Shown here: positions 16,412 to 24,695 of the stretch, in pieces
Position numbering within the stretch: the first letter of the stretch is position 1
Layout: each line of letters opens with the position of its first letter
Assembly (NCBI GenBank): GCA_022360655.1
Contig: JAKSCK010000183.1
Location: 1-35,830 of the forward strand
Origin: Spirochaetales bacterium
GTDB taxonomy: Bacteria > Spirochaetota > Spirochaetia > DSM-2461
Direction of reading: 5' to 3'
DNA: 35,830 nt
The notes under the pieces: model-generated
Database searches by the model: none
What the model was told of the DNA's origin: nothing
The model's input: the letters and a program-made list of their open reading frames with translations, nothing else
Translations under genes and position numbers: made by a program

Positions 16412-17650
16412 ATGGTAAAGCGACTCATTTCAATACTCTTTCCTTTCCGTGGTTTACCGCGGTCCATCTACATCTTGTTCTTTGCACGGGTGGTGAATCG
16501 AGCTGGAGATTTTGTTCATTTCTTCATGACCCTCTATGTGACCCGTGTGTTGGGTTTTACTGTGCAACAAGCAGGATATGTATTGACAGCAGTTGCACTT
16601 GCTATGTTGATTGGGGGGCTTTTTTCTGGAAAAGTTGCCGATTCTTGGGGGCGTAAGCGGGTGATGCTTTGGTCTCAGGGACTGAGTGCTTCAGTGCTCT
16701 TTCTTTGCGGATTTTTTTCCGATGCAACGTGGTTGCCTTGGATGCTGGTTCTGAGCCAGTTTTTTATGGGAGCCGTACGACCTGCAAGCCAAGCTCTGGT
16801 GACAGATCTCTCTCCACCCAATCTGCGTCGTGAGGCTTTTGGTTTATTATATTTTGGGATTAATCTTGGAGTGGCCATTGGTCCATTGGTGGCTGGATTT
16901 CTTTTTGAAAAATACAGAAGTTGGCTTTTCTGGGGGGATAGCATTACCACCTTTGTGGCCCTCATTCTTGTGGCCATCTTTGTGGAAGAGCCAGATTCAG
17001 ATGTTCCTGTTCAAGGAAGTTCTTGGGAGCATAAAGATGATTCCAGCCTTTTTCAGGCCTTCTTTGGACGAAAAATCCTTGTAGTTTTCCTTGCCGCCAC
17101 TGTTGTGAGTCATTTTGTCTATGCTCAAGTGGGCTTTTCTCTTCCCCTTCTTATGGAAACACTTTTTGATGCGAAGAGTGCCCAGGTTTTTGGTTCCATA
17201 ATGACTTTAAATGCCCTGATTGTGATTCTCATCACACCTTTGTGTTTAAAAGGACTACATCGATTTCAAACGGCACATAACATGGTGGCTGGAGCCCTGT
17301 TCTATGTTGTGGGTTTTGGTGTACTTGCTGTGATTCCTCCCAGTTTGGCTTGGGTTTTTGCATCCACCATTTTCTGGACCGTGGGAGAAGTGATTTTTGC
17401 GACCAATGCCCGGGTGTTCAGTGCTTCTCATACTCCTGTTAATCACAGAGGACGTTTTGCATCCATTGAAGAGGCGACTCGGAGTGGTGGACGAATTGTG
17501 GCGCCAATGATTGCAGGACTTCTGACTGGAGTTTTAGGTACGCGGGGAGTTTGGATTCCTGTGGCTGGCGCGGCTTTGATTCTTGCTGGAGTTCTCTTTT
17601 TGATTGCTCGATGGAATCAACGTTTGATGAATTCGTCAAAAGAGTCGTAG
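16412..17650 (+). CDS. MFS transporter
   Basis: 412 residues with about 12 hydrophobic segments. The loop after the second segment, GKVADSWGRKRVML, matches the major-facilitator motif A (GxLaDrxGrkrxl). FFMGAVRPASQALVTDL and FGINLGVAIGPLVAGFLF fit segments 4-5 of drug:H+ antiporter-type members. The substrate cannot be read; multidrug or metabolite efflux is likely. The ATG lacks a good RBS; TTGACT (16377-16382) and TCCTAT (16401-16406, 18-nt spacer) suggest a promoter ending just before the start. nth follows 24 nt later and may be co-transcribed. Confidence 0.88.
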   Translation: MVKRLISILFPFRGLPRSIYILFFARVVNRAGDFVHFFMTLYVTRVLGFTVQQAGYVLTAVALAMLIGGLFSGKVADSWGRKRVMLWSQGLSASVLFLCGFFSDATWLPWMLVLSQFFMGAVRPASQALVTDLSPPNLRREAFGLLYFGINLGVAIGPLVAGFLFEKYRSWLFWGDSITTFVALILVAIFVEEPDSDVPVQGSSWEHKDDSSLFQAFFGRKILVVFLAATVVSHFVYAQVGFSLPLLMETLFDAKSAQVFGSIMTLNALIVILITPLCLKGLHRFQTAHNMVAGALFYVVGFGVLAVIPPSLAWVFASTIFWTVGEVIFATNARVFSASHTPVNHRGRFASIEEATRSGGRIVAPMIAGLLTGVLGTRGVWIPVAGAALILAGVLFLIARWNQRLMNSSKES

Positions 17651-17674
17651 TTTTTAAGAGTTCTTGGAAAGGAG

Positions 17675-18325
17675 ATGGCGGTGAAAAAATCGCGATTGGA
17701 TGTCATTTTGGATGTCCTTGATGATGAGTATCCAGAGAGAGAATCCCTGCTGGATTATTCCAACCCATTTGAATTGATGGTGGCCGTGTCTCTTTCTGCA
17801 CAAACCACAGATGCTGCTGTGAATCGAGTCACTCCAGTATTGTTTCGGCGTTGGCCGGATGCTGAGTCTTTGGCCCAAGCGCCTCTATCAGAACTGGAAG
17901 AGGTGGTGCACTCCCTGGGATTTTTCCGACAGAAGGCAAAAAATCTGGTGGGGGCCTCTCAACGGATTCTTTCGGAATTCAAAGGGGAGGTGCCTTCTTC
18001 CATGAATGATCTCACTTCTTTGCCAGGAGTGGGGAGAAAAAGTGCCAATGTGATTCGTGGGCATTTGTGGGGAAAGCCAGGGATTATTGTGGATACACAT
18101 TTTGGACGCGTGTGTCGTCGCTTAGGTCTCACCACCTCCAAAGATCCTGTGAAGGTGGAAAAGGAAATTGGAGAAATGGTGGCTTTAGAGAGGCAGCATG
18201 CCTTTTCCATGACCGCTAATTTTCATGGAAGACGGTATTGTCATGCCCGCAAACCTTTATGCGAGGATTGCCCCCTGTCCCCACTTTGCCCTCAGTTGGG
18301 GGTGGAGGGGACAGGGTCGATTTAG
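17675..18325 (+). CDS. nth: endonuclease III
   Basis: 216 residues, standard size. DNA glycosylase/AP lyase removing oxidised pyrimidines in base excision repair. The helix-hairpin-helix LPGVGRKSANVI contains the catalytic Lys, and IVDTHFGRV the catalytic Asp. The C-terminus has the 4Fe-4S loop with Cys spacing C-x6-C-x2-C-x5-C (CHARKPLCEDCPLSPLC). N-terminal NPFELMVAVSLSAQTTDAAVN is typical. RBS AAGGAG lies directly before the ATG. It ends 6 nt before the convergent pyrD stop. Confidence 0.97.
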   Translation: MAVKKSRLDVILDVLDDEYPERESLLDYSNPFELMVAVSLSAQTTDAAVNRVTPVLFRRWPDAESLAQAPLSELEEVVHSLGFFRQKAKNLVGASQRILSEFKGEVPSSMNDLTSLPGVGRKSANVIRGHLWGKPGIIVDTHFGRVCRRLGLTTSKDPVKVEKEIGEMVALERQHAFSMTANFHGRRYCHARKPLCEDCPLSPLCPQLGVEGTGSI

Positions 18326-18331
18326 AAAAAA

Positions 18332-19249
18332 CTAGAAATGACCGTGAAAGTCCGAAAGGCTTTGGAACCCATTTTCTTGCATGTATTCCTCAATCCCCTT
18401 GGTGATGTCATTGGGGATTTTGGGATTGGAAAATAAGGCTGTTCCAACCTGGATGGCTGAGGCTCCTGCAAGGAGATATTCCAGGGCATCATTGGTGCAG
18501 CCAATTCCTCCCAAGCCAATGATGGGAATGGATACTGCCTTGCTGACTCTCCAAACAGCAGCCACACCAATGGGGCGTATGGCAGAACCAGAGAATCCAG
18601 CCGTTCCTCGGGATATCAAGGGACGGCGAGTGTTCACGTCAATTTTCATACCGGTGACGGTATTGATGCAGGAGAGAGCGTCCGCTCCTTCTGCTTCTGC
18701 GGCGCGGGCCGTTTCTGTGATGTCTGTGACATTGGGGGAAAGTTTGACAATCAGTGGCCCGTCATAGGCTTTTCGTAGCTGTTTTACTAATGAGCCAAGG
18801 ACTTTGGGGTTGGTCCCAAACGCCATGCCGCCGTGGTCTACATTGGGGCAGGACACATTCACTTCAATTCCCCAAATGGCCTCATGGTGATTGAGGGTTT
18901 CGGCGACTTTGATGTAGTCATCTACACTGGCACCAGCCACATTGATGATGGCGGGGCAGGGGAGGGATTCAATTTTGGGCATTTTCAACTGAAGGAAGGA
19001 CTCTAAACCAGGATTGGCTAATCCGATGGCATTGAGCATGCCGCCATCCACGTTGGCCAGCCGGGGAGGGGTGTTTCCATCCCTTTTTTCCGGTGTCACG
19101 GCTTTAGTAAAGATGGCGCCAAGTTGCTCTAAGTCACAAAGGCTGGCATATTCTTCGCCAAATCCAAATGTTCCCGAGGCCACTCCCACAGGATTGGTCC
19201 ATGTTTTCCCTGCAATACGAACGGTTGTGTCGATTTGTGTTGTCACCAT
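18332..19249 (-). CDS. pyrD: dihydroorotate dehydrogenase, class 1B catalytic subunit
   Basis: 305 residues. Oxidises dihydroorotate to orotate in pyrimidine synthesis, using NAD through the PyrK partner. NPVGVASGTFGFGEEY at the start, TPPRLANVDGGMLNAIGLANPG (substrate loop), VNVSCPNVDHGG with the catalytic Cys, LIVKLSPNVTDI with the FMN-contacting Lys, and GLGGIGCTNDALEYLLAGASAIQVGTALF (FMN phosphate site). The start overlaps the end of pyrK by 7 nt, so expression is coupled and the two form the usual heterotetramer. Confidence 0.97.
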   Translation of the reverse strand: MVTTQIDTTVRIAGKTWTNPVGVASGTFGFGEEYASLCDLEQLGAIFTKAVTPEKRDGNTPPRLANVDGGMLNAIGLANPGLESFLQLKMPKIESLPCPAIINVAGASVDDYIKVAETLNHHEAIWGIEVNVSCPNVDHGGMAFGTNPKVLGSLVKQLRKAYDGPLIVKLSPNVTDITETARAAEAEGADALSCINTVTGMKIDVNTRRPLISRGTAGFSGSAIRPIGVAAVWRVSKAVSIPIIGLGGIGCTNDALEYLLAGASAIQVGTALFSNPKIPNDITKGIEEYMQENGFQSLSDFHGHF

Positions 19250-20016
19250 GCCAGTCTCCGTGAGTCAAACACCGGGCCTTCTACGCAGGCACGCTCATAG
19301 CCACCGTCTTCCATAGGAATGGCACATCCTTGGCAGGCGCCAACACCGCAGGCCATCATTTCTTCCAGTGAAGACCAGCTTGGAGCGTCATTTTTTTGGG
19401 CGAGTTGATACACGGCCTTCATCATGGGATGAGGACCGCAAGAGTAGAATTCGGCATCCTTTGATTCGTCAGGCTGTAGGGCTGCAAGAGCATTCCCATG
19501 GATGCCTTTTGATCCATCGTCCGTGCAGATTCGAACATCGGCTGATGCTGGCCAATCCAAATCTGGAATCAAGGCGGCTTCTCGGCTTCCCAGTGAGACG
19601 ATGGGGGCATAACCATTTTTGCAAAGTGTATGGGCAAGGGCATAGATGGGACCCACTCCTATACCTCCAGCCACAAGAATGGGTTTGCGCTGCTCTGTGG
19701 GAAGCGGGAATGGTGTTCCAAGAGGTCCAATCACATCACTTTGTGTTCCGACAGGCCATTGGGCTATGGCTTGAGTGACTTGTCCTCGTAGCTCGTAAAT
19801 AAAAGAAAAGCCATTGGGAAATGTTTCGGCATAGGCGAATGGACGTCGTAATGGGGTGAAGGCCGGAAGGGGGGAGGCCAGGGTAAAAAACTGCCCGGCT
19901 TCTGGCTGGGGGACCGGATTAGCGTACTGAAGCTCCATACGCTTGTATCCTTGAGCCACAGTGGTGTGGCTCACAACGGTAACAGTGCCATGAGACGGGA
20001 ACTGGGAGGGAGTCAT
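19243..20016 (-). CDS. pyrK: dihydroorotate dehydrogenase electron transfer subunit
   Basis: 257 residues. FAD and [2Fe-2S] subunit that passes electrons from PyrD to NAD. FAD-binding RRPFAYAE, NAD-binding PILVAGGIGVGPIYALAHTL, and the C-terminal cluster CGVGACQGC with a further Cys in YERACVEGPVF. It starts on the last base of the dtxR-like gene (TAATG) and overlaps pyrD, so all three are translated from one message. Confidence 0.96.
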   Translation of the reverse strand: MTPSQFPSHGTVTVVSHTTVAQGYKRMELQYANPVPQPEAGQFFTLASPLPAFTPLRRPFAYAETFPNGFSFIYELRGQVTQAIAQWPVGTQSDVIGPLGTPFPLPTEQRKPILVAGGIGVGPIYALAHTLCKNGYAPIVSLGSREAALIPDLDWPASADVRICTDDGSKGIHGNALAALQPDESKDAEFYSCGPHPMMKAVYQLAQKNDAPSWSSLEEMMACGVGACQGCAIPMEDGGYERACVEGPVFDSRRLAW

Positions 20017-20438
20017 TATGTGGTTTTATCTCCAGGTGCTTGCTGGGGACTCTTTTCTTCTACCCATTCGGTAAGATTTTGGAAACGTTTGGCGGTTTCA
20101 TCATCAATGGCATGTTCCACACGGCAAGCCTGTTCTTCTGCATGTTCACCGGTGAGGCCCAAGGCTTTTTCAAAGAAATTCACCAAAATCCCATGTTTTA
20201 AAAAGATGGCTTTTGCCAGTTTCATTCCCTTGGGAGTGAGGTTGATGAAGGAATTCTTTTCATATTCGACCAGTTCACGACTGCGAAGGGATTTTAATGC
20301 ACCGGTCACAGAGGGCATCTGGACAGACAATTTTTCAGCAATATCTTTGACGCGGGCAACGCGGTTTTTTTGTTCCAACAGCAGGATGGTTTCCAAATAA
20401 TCTTCCATGCTGGGAGTCAAATCATCTTTCATTTTCAT
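20016..20438 (-). CDS. DtxR/MntR-family metal-responsive regulator
   Basis: 140 residues, the short form without an SH3-like third domain, as in MntR/TroR. The winged helix is at the N-terminus (SMEDYLETILLLE, VKDIAEKLSVQMPSVTGALKSLRSRELVEYEK, INLTPKGMKLA); the metal/dimer domain follows (LVNFFEKALGLTGEHAEEQACRVEHAIDDETAKRFQ), where the E-x2-C-x2-E-H pattern is typical of the metal site. Expected to repress metal uptake genes when Mn or Fe is bound. It leads an operon with pyrK and pyrD, an uncommon setting. Promoter candidate on the minus strand: TTGCTT, 17 nt, TACCGT, 7 nt before the ATG; no RBS. Confidence 0.9.
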   Translation of the reverse strand: MKMKDDLTPSMEDYLETILLLEQKNRVARVKDIAEKLSVQMPSVTGALKSLRSRELVEYEKNSFINLTPKGMKLAKAIFLKHGILVNFFEKALGLTGEHAEEQACRVEHAIDDETAKRFQNLTEWVEEKSPQQAPGDKTT

Positions 20439-20463
20439 GGAGAAAACGGTAGCAGATTAGGAA

Positions 20464-21030
20464 TCATGAAGCAAGGTCAGTTTTCTTATTATTATTAGTC
20501 TCTTTTGGCGCTTTTTTTGCTCTTCTTGACCATTCATGTTTCCATGTGACGGAAGGAAGGCAAGGCTGGGAGTGTACGGCAAAATCCATGGACCAGCAAT
20601 CCAATATCAGAGTTCTCCACCCCTGCAATGCAGGGGTCCATACAGAGTTTTGTCCTAATGAATACGTCAGAGGAATTCCCTTGAGGAGGGGGAACATTCG
20701 GGGAGCACATGGTTTTGGCTCTTGGAGTTTTTGGGCCCAGTTTTGTAACCATGGGGGAATCTGAAGCGGGAGGATTACCCATGAATCTTTTGTTATGAGC
20801 GTTTTGTTGAGGTGCAGTGCTGTGGTGGCCGGAGGCAGATGTCCAAGAGGAAATGGAGGAAGAAATTCTTTTCGTTCAACCAGGGGAAGGAGCGGTGGTA
20901 ATGGAGCATAGAGGCATCCATTTTGTACTGCTTGCTCGCGGTATTGCTCAACTTCTGCCTTGAGATGGGTGGGAAGACGAAGAGAGAGAAGATAACGACG
21001 CTCTGTTTCTGGCGACATTGGAGGGGCCAT
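20464..21030 (-). CDS. hypothetical protein
   Basis: 188 residues, proline-rich in the middle and with a basic tail (SRRAKKAPKETNNNKKTD). The first 25 residues (ERRYLLSLRLPTHLKAEVEQYREQA) resemble the opening of 2H phosphoesterases (LigT/2',5' RNA ligase-like), but I cannot find two convincing HxT/S motifs; HLNKT is the only hint. Codon use is like the chromosomal neighbours. The start is supported by a -10-like box 6 nt upstream (TATAAG, 21037-21042). Divergent from the 21078 gene. No function proposed. Confidence 0.6.
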   Translation of the reverse strand: MAPPMSPETERRYLLSLRLPTHLKAEVEQYREQAVQNGCLYAPLPPLLPLVERKEFLPPFPLGHLPPATTALHLNKTLITKDSWVILPLQIPPWLQNWAQKLQEPKPCAPRMFPLLKGIPLTYSLGQNSVWTPALQGWRTLILDCWSMDFAVHSQPCLPSVTWKHEWSRRAKKAPKETNNNKKTDLAS

Positions 21031-21036
21031 GCTAGA

Positions 21037-21042
21037 CTTATA
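21037..21042 (-). promoter_or_regulatory. -10 box, predicted leaderless start
   Basis: Minus strand TATAAG, 6 nt (TCTAGC), then the ATG at 21030. No -35 consensus and no RBS. Confidence 0.4.
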
Positions 21043-21077
21043 CCTGTTTTTCCCGTTTCCGGGGAGAGGGGTATGAA

Positions 21078-21851
21078 ATGAAAGTCAAGGTGAAGCGCAT
21101 TGTTCAAGGCATTGTGGACGTCCTCAAGGAATGGGATTCCGTGAATGCCGTTGTTCTTCAACAATTTGCAGAAAAAGATATTTATGATCCAAATTTTTCC
21201 GTCACTCTGGATGTGTTTCGAACCGATGCCATGCCCAAAGCGGAGCTTCGTGAGAACGCCTTTCAAGGGGCACAGTATTTTGAAGCATCAAAAATGAAGA
21301 ATAAGGATCGGTTTCTTATTGAAGATTTGCCTGTGCGAATCTCCTATAAGGATACGGTTCGTGTGGATGCCATCATGGATGCTGTGGCTCGGGAGGATTG
21401 GCTCTCCATGGAACGGGGAACCTACCTCTTTCACCGAATTGCCACTGGGACGGTGGTTTGGAAGCGTGATGCCTGGATGGACGGAGTCTTGAGTGGATTG
21501 GATTCGCTTCCTGCATCATTCTGGCAAACTTGGTATCAGTCCTGCCGGCGACGTGTGGATCATCTTTTGGGTGACCTTGGTGCTGCTGTGATCACAGAAG
21601 ATGTGTTCTATTTTCGAGTGTCTCTCTCCGAATTTTTGAGGGGAGTGGCCGAGTATCTTCTCTGTGTGAATAAAGTGTTTGAACCTGGTCCTCGGGACAT
21701 CAGTGCGGCACTCTCGGTTCTGGATATTCTTCCCGAGGGTTTTGAGGCCAACTGGAAGAGTCTGCTCCGGAATGATTCCGAGCTTCCTCCGGATCGAAAA
21801 CGTGATATTGCGGAGTTACTGGCACGAAGTATCTATTTTCTTGAGCCATAA
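21078..21851 (+). CDS. conserved hypothetical protein, possible nucleotidyltransferase-like fold
   Basis: 257 residues without signal or membrane segments, so cytoplasmic. The N-terminal half alternates strands and acidic residues (DVLKEWDSVNAVVLQ, FSVTLDVFRTDAMP, DRFLIEDLPVRISYKDTVRVDAIM), which could be a minimal nucleotidyltransferase-like core, but no GS..D.D motif is clear. The C-terminal half is helical (FWQTWYQSCRRRVDHLLGDLG, FLRGVAEYLLCVNKVFEPGPRD), reminiscent of the helical tails of such proteins. I suspect a spirochaete-conserved family; function unknown. RBS GAGAGGGG upstream. Confidence 0.65.
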   Translation: MKVKVKRIVQGIVDVLKEWDSVNAVVLQQFAEKDIYDPNFSVTLDVFRTDAMPKAELRENAFQGAQYFEASKMKNKDRFLIEDLPVRISYKDTVRVDAIMDAVAREDWLSMERGTYLFHRIATGTVVWKRDAWMDGVLSGLDSLPASFWQTWYQSCRRRVDHLLGDLGAAVITEDVFYFRVSLSEFLRGVAEYLLCVNKVFEPGPRDISAALSVLDILPEGFEANWKSLLRNDSELPPDRKRDIAELLARSIYFLEP

Positions 21852-22242
21852 GCTTCCCAATGAGGTAAAAATCATGGTATTGAATCGGGTGTTCTTTTCA
21901 TCAAGGATGCATTCAATTGGAGTGTTTTGAGAAATTCTTGATTTTTGAACTGTATTCAGACCTTTTCTCCGAGGAAAAGAGGGGAGGTCATCCCATTTTT
22001 TCTTCCACTGTGAAGAGGATTTAATGGAGGGATGAACAAGGAAATGAAAATCATTGAGCCATGGATCTATGGCATTATGGTTTGAAGATCCGGACGATTC
22101 AAAAATCGTTGATTTTTGTCATTGTTCTGCTGTATGGATCATTCTTGAGAATTCATTCCCACATATGACAGGGCTTTACACAGCGGTTCGGTTACTGTAA
22201 AGTGTTCCCGCTAAAAGCTCTGTCTTCAGAAGAAGGTGTACT
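21852..22242 (+). promoter_or_regulatory. 391-nt intergenic region with the rpmB promoter
   Basis: No gene recognised. The best promoter is TTTACA (22175-22180), 17-nt spacer, TAAAGT (22198-22203), giving a leader of about 33 nt with RBS GAAGG before rpmB. Short purine-rich blocks (for example near 21974-21990) form no clear hairpin followed by T. No tRNA or riboswitch seen. Confidence 0.5.
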
Positions 22243-22470
22243 ATGTCCAGGAAATGCGAAATGTGCGGGAAAGGGACTGTGTCCGGCAACAGCGTGCCCC
22301 GCAAGGGTCTTCCCAAGAAGAAAGGCGGCGCTGGCCAGCACATTGGCGTCAAAACCAAAAGACTGTTCAAGCCCAACCTCGTTAAGGTCAAAGCCATGGT
22401 GGATGGCAAAGCCAAATCCATCAAGATCTGCACCCGTTGCCTTAAGGCCGGGAAGGTTGTGAAGGCCTAG
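22243..22470 (+). CDS. rpmB: 50S ribosomal protein L28
   Basis: 75 residues. MSRKCEMCGKGTVSGNSV is the standard L28 opening, followed by the GGAGQHIGVKTKRLFKPNL stretch, and it ends KICTRCLKAGKVVK. Two Cys pairs (CEMC and CTRC) mark the zinc-binding form, matching the zinc form of L32 in this window. Monocistronic, with its own promoter upstream and a strong terminator about 100 nt downstream. Confidence 0.97.
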   Translation: MSRKCEMCGKGTVSGNSVPRKGLPKKKGGAGQHIGVKTKRLFKPNLVKVKAMVDGKAKSIKICTRCLKAGKVVKA

Positions 22471-22471
22471 A

Positions 22472-23251
22472 TCAACCCTTGACTCGGAGGCGTAAGCCAT
22501 CCCGAGCCGGGTTAACATGAGCCGGAGTGCGTCGACGGAGTTCCCGATGAGACGCCTCATGGCTGATGTGCGTAAAATACGCCCTCTTGGGGCGTATTTT
22601 TTTGACCTCTTCCAAAGCGCGATGAACACTGAAATGTGTGGGGTGTTCCTTAAAGCGCAGGGCCCCAAGAATAAGAAGTTCTAAGTTCTCCAATCGTTCA
22701 TAGGTTTCTGTGGGAATCTGGCTCACATCCGTGATGTAGGCTATGGGACCGCAACGCCATCCATAGATGGGAAGTTGGCCATGAAGCACAGGAAGGGGAG
22801 TAAACTCCAAAGGACCCACATGAATGCTTTGGTCTTTATTCACTTCATGCAGATTGATGCGTGCCTTCCCACCTCCACGTTGGGTGTTTTTCCACAAGTA
22901 ATCAAAGCGACGATGAATCTCCTGGGTGGTGCTTGGATTGGCATAACCTGGTATGGGACGATTCCAGGTGAGCCCTCGCAAATCATCAATGCCATGGAGA
23001 TGGTCGGCATGGGCATGAGTCCAAAAAACTGCATCTAAGGAATTGATTTTTGAGCGGAGCGCCTGAAAGCGAAACTCAGGAGTTGTATCAATCAGAGCTC
23101 TATATCCTTCTTTTTCTATGATGATGGAGCTGCGACTCCGATGGTTCCGCCAATCTTTGGAATGACAAACTGAGCAGGGACATCCAGGAACAGGGATTCC
23201 AATGCTGGTTCCTGTTCCAAGAAAACGGATGGTGTAATCAAGAGCTGACAT
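22472..23251 (-). CDS. MBL-fold metallo-hydrolase, PhnP-like
   Basis: 259 residues. The beta-lactamase-fold metal motif is THAHADHLHGIDDLR (HxHxDH), with another His at LPVLHG, the Asp of AYITDVS and a C-terminal THISHEASH. The N-terminal FLGTGTSIGIPVPGCPCSVC with its Cys pair is typical of PhnP and related cyclic phosphodiesterases. The reaction is probably hydrolysis of a cyclic or ester phosphate; no phn genes are nearby, so the natural substrate is unknown. The end of the gene lies 1 nt from the rpmB stop and contains the rpmB terminator on the opposite strand. Minus-strand -10 TAAAAT ends 8 nt before the ATG, with AGGAG between. Confidence 0.88.
   Translation of the reverse strand: MSALDYTIRFLGTGTSIGIPVPGCPCSVCHSKDWRNHRSRSSIIIEKEGYRALIDTTPEFRFQALRSKINSLDAVFWTHAHADHLHGIDDLRGLTWNRPIPGYANPSTTQEIHRRFDYLWKNTQRGGGKARINLHEVNKDQSIHVGPLEFTPLPVLHGQLPIYGWRCGPIAYITDVSQIPTETYERLENLELLILGALRFKEHPTHFSVHRALEEVKKIRPKRAYFTHISHEASHRELRRRTPAHVNPARDGLRLRVKG
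22574..22606 (+). terminator. rpmB terminator inside the convergent gene
   Basis: Perfect 11-bp stem AAAATACGCCC (22574-22584) / GGGCGTATTTT (22590-22600), 5-nt loop, T-run continuing to 22603. It lies about 100 nt past the rpmB stop, within the coding sequence of the MBL-fold gene (its RPKRAYFTHIS region). Confidence 0.85.
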
Positions 23252-23330
23252 GGGCTCCTATTTTAGGAATCGGGGAGGGGGGGAGCAAGTGGTCTCTTTC
23301 CATCCACTGGTGTAAGTGTTCAAGAATCGA

Positions 23331-23336
23331 TAGGAT
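23331..23336 (+). promoter_or_regulatory. -10 box of the MATE gene, predicted leaderless
   Basis: TAGGAT, then 6 nt (GCGTTC), then ATG 23343. No RBS and only a weak -35. Confidence 0.4.
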
Positions 23337-23342
23337 GCGTTC

Positions 23343-24695
23343 ATGTCAAATCATCGTCGCTACATTCCGCGTATTTTTGCAGTTGGTCTTCCCCTACTTA
23401 TAAGTCAAATGTCTCAATACTTGATGTCTCTGGCTGATACCGCCATGGTGGGACGTCTTGGGCAAACCGAACTTGCAGGAATGTCTATTGGTGCCACCAC
23501 ATCCTGGTTGCTCTTCACCTTCCTTTGGCCTGTGAGCGTTGGTGTTCAGGCTGTGGCGGCACGGCGAGTTGGACGTAATGAATCGGGCAAAGAATCCCCT
23601 CTGCCTCTTACACCGGTCCTGGGGGCTGGGTTGCTTGTGGCCTTGTCCATCTTTTCCATAGCCCTTGCCTTTTCAACCACACTCAAACCACTATTTGCAC
23701 GGATTCTTTCCGACCAATCCGTTGCCTCAGAAGCCCTTTCCTATGTGCAGTACACCCGTTGGGCCGCCCTTTTTGTGGGACTTGGGGCCGGGGTACAGGG
23801 GATCATGAATTCCCTACGAAAGACTCGTGGAATTATGGTGGTGTCGGTCACCTGTAACCTTTTAAACATTCTGTTCAATTGGATTCTCATCTTTGGAAAA
23901 TTTGGATTTCCCCGCATGGGGCTGGCCGGTGCCGGGCTTTCCACCATGATTTCTTTGGCCATTCAAGTTATGGGCTTCTGGGGACTTTGGTTTTTCCGGC
24001 CCTCCATGAAACCCTACCGCCTTGAATCTCTTAAACCCAATTTCCAATTGGTGAAGCGCATTCTTGTGCTTTGTTTGCCCGTGATTCTTCAAAATGGAGC
24101 AGCGATTTTCATCATGCTGGTGTTCAACACCATGGTGGAGAATCTTGGTGTTCTTTATCTTGCCGTCACCCAAATCATTTTCACTCTTTTTCGTATCAAC
24201 AAAACGGTGGTGGGTGGTTTTGCCCGAGGTGCAGGAATCCTTGTTGGCAACGCCCTTGGAGCTCATGATGAGGATTCTGCAAAAAAACTGGTATGGAGTC
24301 AGCAGGCCATTGGCCTCATCATAGGACTCGTGGTGATAACCTTGGTTTTGTCCATCCCAGGGGCTCTGGTGCGAATTTTCACGGCCGATCCTGATGTGGT
24401 GGAGCTTGGCAAGCAGGCGCTGCGTTTTATGGCTCCTTTCTTCTTCATTGAAATTTGTGCCTTCTCTCTGGAACTCATTTTCATTTCTGCTGGCTGGACT
24501 CGTTATGTTTTGATGAGCGAATTGAGCACCAACCTGCTCTTTGTGTTGGGCCTCTCCTTCCTTCTTGTGTTCTTCACAAACCTTGGAATCTGGGGAGCCT
24601 GGATTGGTTTTGCCGTCTATCAGATTGGTCATGCCTCCATCCTCTTTGGGGGTTGGGCCTCTGGTCGCTGGTTGCGTGTGCGGGTGGAGTGCTAG
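23343..24695 (+). CDS. MATE-family efflux transporter
   Basis: 450 residues and 12 hydrophobic segments. GLPLLISQMSQYLMSLADTAMVGRLGQTELAGMSIG is the MATE N-terminal signature (P...Q........D...vG.lG...la), and the second half repeats it (LCLPVILQNGAAIFIMLVFNTMVENLG, NKTVVGGFARGAGILVGNALGAHD). Cation-coupled export of drugs or metabolites. The 3' end overlaps the convergent recQ remnant by 122 nt. No operon partner is seen. Confidence 0.94.
   Translation: MSNHRRYIPRIFAVGLPLLISQMSQYLMSLADTAMVGRLGQTELAGMSIGATTSWLLFTFLWPVSVGVQAVAARRVGRNESGKESPLPLTPVLGAGLLVALSIFSIALAFSTTLKPLFARILSDQSVASEALSYVQYTRWAALFVGLGAGVQGIMNSLRKTRGIMVVSVTCNLLNILFNWILIFGKFGFPRMGLAGAGLSTMISLAIQVMGFWGLWFFRPSMKPYRLESLKPNFQLVKRILVLCLPVILQNGAAIFIMLVFNTMVENLGVLYLAVTQIIFTLFRINKTVVGGFARGAGILVGNALGAHDEDSAKKLVWSQQAIGLIIGLVVITLVLSIPGALVRIFTADPDVVELGKQALRFMAPFFFIEICAFSLELIFISAGWTRYVLMSELSTNLLFVLGLSFLLVFFTNLGIWGAWIGFAVYQIGHASILFGGWASGRWLRVRVEC

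Noticed and set aside
23862..24632. 256-codon open frame on the minus strand
   Set aside because: Antisense to the MATE transporter, low-complexity polar sequence, no RBS.
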